Part shown: piece after piece, positions 59,100-64,000 of the stretch
Layout: each line of letters opens with the position of its first letter
Numbering within the stretch: the stretch's first letter is position 1
DNA from: Paenirhizobium cremeum
Lineage (GTDB): Bacteria > Pseudomonadota > Alphaproteobacteria > Rhizobiales > Rhizobiaceae
NCBI RefSeq assembly: GCF_022884085.1
Contig: NZ_JAGGCS010000003.1
Span: 281,437-345,436 of the forward strand
Length of the DNA stretch: 64,000 nt
Direction of reading: 5' to 3'
Position numbers and translations under genes: made by a program
The notes under the pieces: generated by a model
Told to the model about the DNA's origin: nothing
The model's input: the letters and a program-made list of their open reading frames with translations, nothing else
Database searches by the model: none

Positions 59100-59606
59100 A
59101 TGATGAAAAAAACACTGACCTCCGCAGAGGCGGAGGAAGTAATTGCGGCTGAGCTATCGGTATCGCCCTCGGTCGTGCGCGACACTGTGCGTCGACTTCG
59201 CGAGGCCGATCGCATCTCCTCCGGTCGAAAGGCCACATTCACGTCCCGCGAACTGGCGCGCATCATCCTCGCGCTGTCGGCCAACAGAGCCGTGACCTGC
59301 GTGGCAACTGAGATGCAGACGGGCGACCTGCCGCGTACTGCAGGCGATGGCGCTGTAAATGCTGAGACGGAGCTAACCGACCTTCTCGACCAAGCTGCAG
59401 GGCTTGCCGGTGGGGATGTCGACTTTCGATCCGGTGATGTCTTGGTTTCCGAGGCCAACTTCATGACCGTTGCGGCCAGACGTTTCGAAGGCGATCCAGT
59501 CACTCGGATCTACAAGCGCGGTTTCAGTAGCCCTGACCGCATGACCCGGCTCGCCCTTATCCCGCTGCCACTGCTCAAGCGGTTGGCCACGCAAATCATC
59601 ACCTGA
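59100..59606 (+). CDS. Unknown island protein with N-terminal winged-helix, 168 aa
   Basis: MMKKTLTSAEAEEVIAAELS, then SVVRDTVRRLREADRI, look like a DNA-binding helix-turn-helix in residues 8-45; the rest (GDVDFRSGDVLVSEANF, RIYKRGFSSPDRMTR) is unknown. Position before the prohead protease could hint at a terminase small subunit-like role, but no family is recognised. ATG 59100 or 59103 may start it; the ribosome site is weak. Confidence 0.65.
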   Translation: MMKKTLTSAEAEEVIAAELSVSPSVVRDTVRRLREADRISSGRKATFTSRELARIILALSANRAVTCVATEMQTGDLPRTAGDGAVNAETELTDLLDQAAGLAGGDVDFRSGDVLVSEANFMTVAARRFEGDPVTRIYKRGFSSPDRMTRLALIPLPLLKRLATQIIT

Positions 59607-59614
59607 GGTGACAC

Positions 59615-60190
59615 ATGAAGAATATCCCTCGGCCCGAAGAGCATTCGGCCGAACTGGCAGCTGTCGAGAAGCGCCAGACAGAGCTAATCAAACGGCAGGC
59701 GGCGAATCGACAAGAGCTCGCGGCGATCCATGCCAAGGCGGCTACACCGCCGCAGGAGCACAAGGACCGCGTGGCCGCATTGGTCGCCGGTATCTCGTAT
59801 GAGCCCCCCGCGGACGACCGCGATGCCATCGCCCGCCTGGTGCGGGAAGAGCGTGACATCAAAGACGCGCTTGACGAAATCGCCCTGAAGAAGAACGAGC
59901 TCACACGGCAGGCTTCCGCGGCCATCGTGAAGAGTTTCCGACCTGAGTATGAGGCAATCGCCACCGAGTTCTACTCGGCTCTTTGCCTGGCGGCCGCCGC
60001 TCACTGGAAGCTCGGCGCTCTTCGGAGAGACTTCATGCGAGCGGGTGTTGATCCCACGGGACTCACGGACTTCGGCCGCGACTTCTTCGGAGCACCGAGT
60101 GATCGAAACAACGACCTCGCTATCGACCTTCGTAAGGCGGCGCGCAACGGACTGATCAAGGAAAGCCAAGTTCCGGTGGGGTATCGCTAA
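59615..60190 (+). CDS. Unknown coiled-coil island protein, 191 aa
   Basis: Helical charged protein (AVEKRQTELIKRQAANRQEL, AIARLVREERDIKDALDEIAL) with a folded C-terminal part (DFMRAGVDPTGLTDFG, KAARNGLIKE). It starts 9 bases after the previous gene and ends in TAATG with the next, so 59100-60907 is one coupled unit. Function unknown; phage scaffold-like features are not proven. Confidence 0.7.
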   Translation: MKNIPRPEEHSAELAAVEKRQTELIKRQAANRQELAAIHAKAATPPQEHKDRVAALVAGISYEPPADDRDAIARLVREERDIKDALDEIALKKNELTRQASAAIVKSFRPEYEAIATEFYSALCLAAAAHWKLGALRRDFMRAGVDPTGLTDFGRDFFGAPSDRNNDLAIDLRKAARNGLIKESQVPVGYR

Positions 60191-60330
60191 TGCAGACGGC
60201 AACCAAGAATGACGATCGCGGCCAAGAAGCAGAAGCCACCGAAGCAAAGGTACCCACGCCGCCAATCGGCCTAAAGGCCGCCACCCAACTGCTGAAATGG
60301 CTGGAGCGGCACGGTGGAAAAAAAGAATAG
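60190..60330 (+). CDS. Small protein, 46 aa, unknown
   Basis: MQTATKNDDRGQEAEATEAK ... LLKWLERHGGKKE; acidic start and helical basic end. It overlaps the stop of the preceding gene (TAATG) and the GTG of the protease gene, indicating translational coupling. Not recognised. Confidence 0.55.
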   Translation: MQTATKNDDRGQEAEATEAKVPTPPIGLKAATQLLKWLERHGGKKE

Positions 60331-60907
60331 CCTCTTCAAGCCAGTCATCACGGCGGACGGCACCTTTTCAGGTTATGGCGCCGTCTTCGACAACCTCGAC
60401 AGTCACCGCGACGTGATCCGCCGCGGATCCTTTGAGAAGTCTCTGAGAGCTTGGCGCGTCAAGGGGCGACTGCCCACGATGAAGCTGATGCACGGCAGCA
60501 GCAGCAACCCCTTCAGACACGACGACTTGCCCATCGGCGTCTGGACCCAGATGCGCGAAGATTCCAAGGGACTATGGGTCGAGGGACGCCTCCTGGCGCT
60601 CGATACAGATCAGGGTAAGCGCTTGCTTAGCCTTATGCGTGCTGGTGTTCTGGACGGCCTCTCTATTGGCTTCGTCCCTGAGCGCACCTCAGTCGGCAAG
60701 GGCAACGTGAAGCGCTACCTCGACGAGATCGACCTTCGCGAGCTCTCGCTCGTTGATGAGCCGTCCAACGACTTGGCCCGTGTCGTTCCCGTATCTGACT
60801 ACGACGAGGCTGCAGAGCGATTGCGACAAGCACTCGCGCAAACATCGGCAAAATGTGAACCAGTCGATCCGCTCGAGAAGATGCGCGCGGCGCTGGCTAA
60901 GCTCTAA
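60314..60907 (+). CDS. HK97-type phage prohead protease
   Basis: 197 aa serine protease that matures phage capsids. The HK97 protease pattern is present: GTFSGYGAVFDNLDSHRDVI, a histidine in KLMHGSSSNP, GLSIGF with serine, and LREISLVDEP-like LRELSLVDEPSND. GTG 60314 is the start. It is the clearest structural-phage gene besides the tape measure, and no capsid gene follows it within the window. Confidence 0.88.
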   Translation: MEKKNSLFKPVITADGTFSGYGAVFDNLDSHRDVIRRGSFEKSLRAWRVKGRLPTMKLMHGSSSNPFRHDDLPIGVWTQMREDSKGLWVEGRLLALDTDQGKRLLSLMRAGVLDGLSIGFVPERTSVGKGNVKRYLDEIDLRELSLVDEPSNDLARVVPVSDYDEAAERLRQALAQTSAKCEPVDPLEKMRAALAKL

Positions 60908-60936
60908 CTCACCAACGAACACGATAGGAAAACACA

Positions 60937-61257
60937 ATGGCATTTGCAGGACTTCACGTAACCACCGGCTACGTCGGCCCAAGCTACGGGCGAAACCTCA
61001 TCAAAGGTGCGGCACTCCTCACGCGCATTACTGGCAGCGAATCCCTGGCCTCTGGCGGCACAACTACACTGGTGGCGCCCGCAGACCACGAAGTTATGGG
61101 GCCTCCCATCTTCCGCGTTCAGGCGGCAGCGGATTCGTGGGTGGCGATCGGCCCGAGCCCGAACGCTTCGACCGGCGCTCGCACACTTTGCCGAGCGGGA
61201 GAAGATTATGACTTCTTCGCCGAGCCTGGCTGGAAGGTGGCCTGGGTGGCGGCGTAA
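60937..61257 (+). CDS. Probable small phage structural protein, 106 aa
   Basis: Beta-rich protein with glycine-rich start (AFAGLHVTTGYVGPSYGRN) and VQAAADSWVAIGPSPNASTG near the end, a pattern I associate with small accessory phage tail/head proteins that present a value at the C-terminus. Family not certain. 29 bases after the protease gene. Confidence 0.55.
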   Translation: MAFAGLHVTTGYVGPSYGRNLIKGAALLTRITGSESLASGGTTTLVAPADHEVMGPPIFRVQAAADSWVAIGPSPNASTGARTLCRAGEDYDFFAEPGWKVAWVAA

Positions 61258-61487
61258 GCCCCACCCCGGCCTCCAGTCTTCGGGGCGTCTCGGCCACGGA
61301 CCCGTGCGCCAATCTAACGCGAACGCTAACTCAGGAATTTGCCTAGCGCGTGCGCAACGCGCGCGCGAGAAATCATTGAGTTTTTCGGCCCACCGGGGGT
61401 GTCAGAAGTTGCCAAGCCGCTTGCTGCAGGGGCGGCGCGGTACCACAACGCACATTTTTTCAATTCAAATGTTGAGGGCAGTCGATA
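61258..61487. other. Intergenic, 230 bases
   Basis: No gene supported. Contains GC-rich palindromic stretches (GCGCGTGCGCAACGCGCGCGC at 61350-61370) and AT-rich CATTTTTTCAATTCAAATG (61453-61471) ahead of a short frame at 61488. Confidence 0.35.
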
Positions 61488-61694
61488 ATGGATCTGGATG
61501 AATTGATTTCGCATGCTCAAGATCAAGCAAAGCTAGCGGCTGCCGACCGGAGAGAAACCGTTGCATGCACGCCATTCGACCCTCAGGTTGTACGTGGAGA
61601 GTTCATCGATTCATACCGTCTTGCGAAGTGGCCACGCTCTGTTTTGGCTGAATTGGCGTCCACTCCTTCTTGTACTTACTCGAAAACCTCTTGA
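61488..61694 (+). CDS. Short ORF, 68 aa, possibly truncated
   Basis: MDLDELISHAQDQAKLAAAD ... has a fair ribosome site (GAGGGCAG) but its C-terminal third is antisense to the reverse-strand membrane protein gene (overlap 61603-61694). It may be the remnant of a longer phage gene interrupted by the reverse cassette. Uncertain. Confidence 0.35.
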   Translation: MDLDELISHAQDQAKLAAADRRETVACTPFDPQVVRGEFIDSYRLAKWPRSVLAELASTPSCTYSKTS

Positions 61695-62091
61695 TATTTT
61701 CAAAAGTGGTCTCCTCATGAATCGCTTTTGAGACACATTCCCTGAGGCGCGGTATACGGTCGACCATCGACATCATTGACTTGATCAAAGAGATAGTCAG
61801 CGAGCCGCTTTTTCCGGCGTACTGCCCGTCGAAATAGAGCGCGCAGGCAAATTCGAGGTTGTTCAGGAAGTCGCAGACGGCAAAGTAGTAAGCCTTGTCT
61901 TCCGTCTGCAGGCTTATGCGCTCAACGTCGGCGCGGATCATAGAGAATATGGTTGAGGATGCTGACGCCGAAGCAGATATTCGAGCCTGACGCACCTGAT
62001 ACGCCGCGTATATCAGCGCGGCTATGGTTGCTGCGCTAGAAGTGATGGAGAGCCAGTAGGCCCAGTCAAACACAGCGGTCTGTTCCGTCAT
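61603..62091 (-). CDS. Single-span membrane protein, 162 aa, unknown
   Basis: N-terminal membrane segment WAYWLSITSSAATIAALIYA (about residues 10-29), a coiled region (YQVRQARISASASAS), then a soluble domain with FAVCDFLNNLEFACALYFDG and a basic C-terminus (KRFSSKYKKEW). This architecture resembles the DUF4760-type prophage and defence-associated proteins, but the family is not certain. It starts 2 bases after the stop of the 61-aa gene, forming a two-gene reverse cassette inside the head/tail region. Confidence 0.75.
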   Translation of the reverse strand: MTEQTAVFDWAYWLSITSSAATIAALIYAAYQVRQARISASASASSTIFSMIRADVERISLQTEDKAYYFAVCDFLNNLEFACALYFDGQYAGKSGSLTISLIKSMMSMVDRIPRLRECVSKAIHEETTFENIKRFSSKYKKEWTPIQPKQSVATSQDGMNR

Positions 62092-62093
62092 TC

Positions 62094-62279
62094 TCAGCTC
62101 TTGCTCTTGTCGCCTCCATCCTTGCCGGACCCACCGCCCTTACCAGACCCACCGCCTTGGTTAAGTTGGTCCTCCAAGTGGGACGTTGTATAAGACTTCT
62201 GAAAGTTCCCGCGTTCTTCGTTCAGCGGACGTTTTGAGTCGGGATCGTTTTTGTAAATCTTGTTATCGTCGTCGGCCAT
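62094..62279 (-). CDS. Small hydrophilic Gly/Lys-rich protein, 61 aa
   Basis: MADDDNKIYKNDPDSKRPLN, then SYTTSHLEDQLNQGGGSGKG and repeats GGGSGK ending in DKSKS. No cysteines and no hydrophobic segment, predicted disordered. GGAGCAGGTC precedes ATG 62279. First gene of the reverse cassette with a promoter at 62306-62333. Unknown role. Confidence 0.65.
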   Translation of the reverse strand: MADDDNKIYKNDPDSKRPLNEERGNFQKSYTTSHLEDQLNQGGGSGKGGGSGKDGGDKSKS

Positions 62280-62290
62280 GACCTGCTCCG

Positions 62291-62333
62291 TATCTCGAGA
62301 ACACGAGAATACGACGTCCGGTCCAAAATACAA
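62291..62333 (-). promoter_or_regulatory. Promoter and operator of the reverse cassette
   Basis: On the reverse strand TTGTAT (62333-62328), 16-base spacer, TATTCT (62311-62306) form a fair sigma-70 promoter. An inverted repeat TATCTCG / CGAGAATA (about 62291-62311) overlaps the -10 and could be an operator. It would give the two reverse genes expression independent of the phage program. Confidence 0.55.
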
Positions 62334-62454
62334 GTTGAGGCTGCCGCGGCTGATAACGCAACTCCCGAAGCCTAACGCCCTCTTCACAACCCAATCCACA
62401 ACCACACCGTGGCCACCGCCGCGGGGCGCAGTCGTGCGCAGAAATGGAGGCCGA

Positions 62455-64000
62455 ATGGCAGCCCAAGACTTAGAACGCCTCGTGGTCCAGCTGAGTGCTG
62501 ACATCAAGAAGTATGAAAACGCCATGCGCCGCGCCCAAGGCGTGACGATCAAAGAGCTAGGGAAGATTGAAAAGCGCGCGCAGCAGTCGGCGGGCTCCAT
62601 CGCCGCTTCATTCGGCCGCGCCGGTGCTGCTGTCGCTGCTGGTCTCGTTAGCGGCGCAGCCCTGCGAAACGCCCAAGAGCTAATCGACACCGCCACACAG
62701 ATCCAGAACGCGCTCAAGGTCGCCGGACTCGAGGGCGAGGCGCTGACTGGCGTTTACGACAAGCTGTTTGCCTCGGCCCAGAAGAATGCGGCGCCGATTC
62801 AGTCGCTCGTCGATCTTTATTCAAAGCTGTCCCTGACCCAGAAAGAGCTCGGCGTCACCAACGAGGAGCTTATCAACTTCAGCGACAAAGTCGCGCTTGC
62901 GCTGCGCGTCGCTGGCACGGATGCGACCGCGGCTAGTGGCGCGCTTCTGCAGTTGAGCCAGGCGCTCGGCGGTGGAGTCGTGAGGTCGGAAGAATTTTCA
63001 AGTGTGCTCGAGGGTGTCCCAACGATTGCCCAGGCGGTCGCGGCCGGCCTAGTCGAGGCCGGCGGATCTGTTGCGAAGCTGCGGCAGCTTGTCGTTGACG
63101 GCAAGGTGTCTTCTGAAGCCTTCTTCCGCGCGTTCGAAGCCGGTTCGGTGACGCTCGAGAACAAGGTCGCGGGCTCGGTTCTAACCACCGCTCAGCAGTA
63201 CGAGAAGCTGCGCAATACGCTTGTAGACGTTGCCGGCCGTATCAATGAAGCTACTGGCGCCAGCGACAAGGCAGGTGGCGCTATTGAGCGCCTGGGCGGC
63301 GCCGTTGAAGTCCTTGGTGAAATCATCATTCGCATCGCCAACGGCCCGATCGGACAGCTGCTAGGCCAACTTGACGAATTGGACGCGAAGGCACGGTCGG
63401 TTCTCGGCTTCTTGTCGAACTTCAGTTTGAACGACGAGATCTTCAATAGCCTCATCGCGCCAGAGGTCGACACCGCACCTGCAGAAGGCGACATCGCGTC
63501 GCTTGAGGCGGAACTGAAGTTGCTGCAAGAGCGGATCGCCCTCAACACTGAGCTCGGCTTCGACAATACCGGCGCCATAGCCCGAATTGGGGAGGTGCAG
63601 GATGCCATCAACCAGCTGCGCGCGTCGGCCGGTGGCTTAACGCCCGACGCCATCAGGGACTACGCGGCTCGCAACGGGATCGGCCAGGCATCGCCCAAGT
63701 CCGGACGCCTGCCGGCCGCGCCTGCAGTTGTTGACCCAGTTTCCATCAAGGACTTCGCGGCGCCATCCGGCAGCAAGTCTGGCGGCGGGATTGCTGGCAC
63801 TAAGTCGAAGCGGTCGGACTTTCAGCGTGAGATCGAGCAGATCCGCGAACGAACAGCCGCGCTACAGGCAGAGACTGCGGCGCTCGCTGGTCTTGACCCG
63901 CTGCAGGACGATTACGGCTTTGCGCTCGAGAAGGCCCGAACCACGCAAGAACTCCTGACCGCCGCCCAACAGTCGGGTCTGGCCATCACGCCGCAGCTGA
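62455..64000 (+). CDS. Phage tail tape measure protein, 5' part
   Basis: Open frame from ATG 62455 to the window edge with no stop (515 codons visible). GGAGG precedes the start. N-terminal pattern DLERLVVQLSADIKKYENAM and the TMP domain (LYSKLSLTQKEL, LQLSQALGGGVVRSEEFSSV, GVPTIAQAVAAGL) match tape measure proteins, which set tail length and help DNA injection. Later parts are helical with Gly/Ala-rich linkers. It continues beyond the window. Confidence 0.88.
   Translation, partial: MAAQDLERLVVQLSADIKKYENAMRRAQGVTIKELGKIEKRAQQSAGSIAASFGRAGAAVAAGLVSGAALRNAQELIDTATQIQNALKVAGLEGEALTGVYDKLFASAQKNAAPIQSLVDLYSKLSLTQKELGVTNEELINFSDKVALALRVAGTDATAASGALLQLSQALGGGVVRSEEFSSVLEGVPTIAQAVAAGLVEAGGSVAKLRQLVVDGKVSSEAFFRAFEAGSVTLENKVAGSVLTTAQQYEKLRNTLVDVAGRINEATGASDKAGGAIERLGGAVEVLGEIIIRIANGPIGQLLGQLDELDAKARSVLGFLSNFSLNDEIFNSLIAPEVDTAPAEGDIASLEAELKLLQERIALNTELGFDNTGAIARIGEVQDAINQLRASAGGLTPDAIRDYAARNGIGQASPKSGRLPAAPAVVDPVSIKDFAAPSGSKSGGGIAGTKSKRSDFQREIEQIRERTAALQAETAALAGLDPLQDDYGFALEKARTTQELLTAAQQSGLAITPQL

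Noticed and set aside
62094..62717. 207-aa version of the reverse 61-aa gene
   Set aside because: The extra upstream part is antisense to the tape measure start and has no ribosome site; the promoter and a good ribosome site support the short form.
62817..63653. Long reverse-strand ORFs opposite the tape measure gene
   Set aside because: They are serine/alanine-rich shadows of the tape measure frame, which is continuous from 62455 to the edge.

Overview
The window is chromosomal DNA of an alphaproteobacterium of the Rhizobiales, most likely Rhizobiaceae. The evidence is the gene order ratA-cinA-ispDF-dusB-ntrB-ntrC-ntrY-ntrX-trkA-dat-hfq-hflX-mazG, a glnB-glnA unit behind a sigma-54 promoter, a GTTC-N7-GTTC type LexA box between uvrA and ssb, and an IalB-family protein. 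No rRNA, tRNA, IS element or CRISPR array was recognised.

Layout of the core (1-51.6 kb). 1-14.6 kb: isoprenoid synthesis (ispDF), tRNA dihydrouridine synthase and the two nitrogen two-component systems NtrBC and NtrYX, followed by K+ transport control, Hfq/HflX and MazG. 14.6-20.5 kb: a deaminase, then the sulfite/siroheme cluster cysG-DUF2849-cysI-DUF934 and a ferredoxin-NADP reductase. 20.5-29.7 kb: accessory genes (GntR regulator with paired operators, two EamA exporters, a FrnE-like DsbA protein, a family 5 solute-binding protein, IalB, HspQ, a coiled-coil membrane protein, a TAXI binding protein). 29.8-36.0 kb: glnA and glnB, NAD(P)HX repair enzyme, Na/Pi cotransporter, DUF72. 36.0-44.9 kb: uvrA and ssb, three unlisted-size small ORFs, coaD, two cyclophilins, queA and tgt. 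45-51.6 kb: MFS transporter, recX, an HpcH/HpaI aldolase, a MerR/MFS pair and an AraC/SDR pair.

The island (51.7 kb to the window end). A tyrosine integrase opens a prophage-like element that runs off the right edge: AlpA-like regulator, tiny ORFs, a RepA-like AAA ATPase followed by an iteron-like TTCCAAC array, a YjzC-like protein, a TerB-like/BRCT protein, a 35-aa gene with its own terminator, several unknown proteins, an HK97-type prohead protease, a reverse-strand two-gene cassette with its own promoter, and the start of a tape measure protein. No terminase, portal or capsid gene is seen between protease and tape measure.

Most notable: six otherwise unrelated island proteins carry the motif ANDN (usually AANDN), absent from the core proteins of the window. 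It matches the start of the alphaproteobacterial ssrA degradation tag (Caulobacter AANDNFAEEFAVAA), suggesting, as a hypothesis, recognition by the SspB adaptor. Other points are a tRNA-guanine transglycosylase lacking three of four zinc ligands, and the apparent absence of gyrA from its usual place between ssb and coaD.
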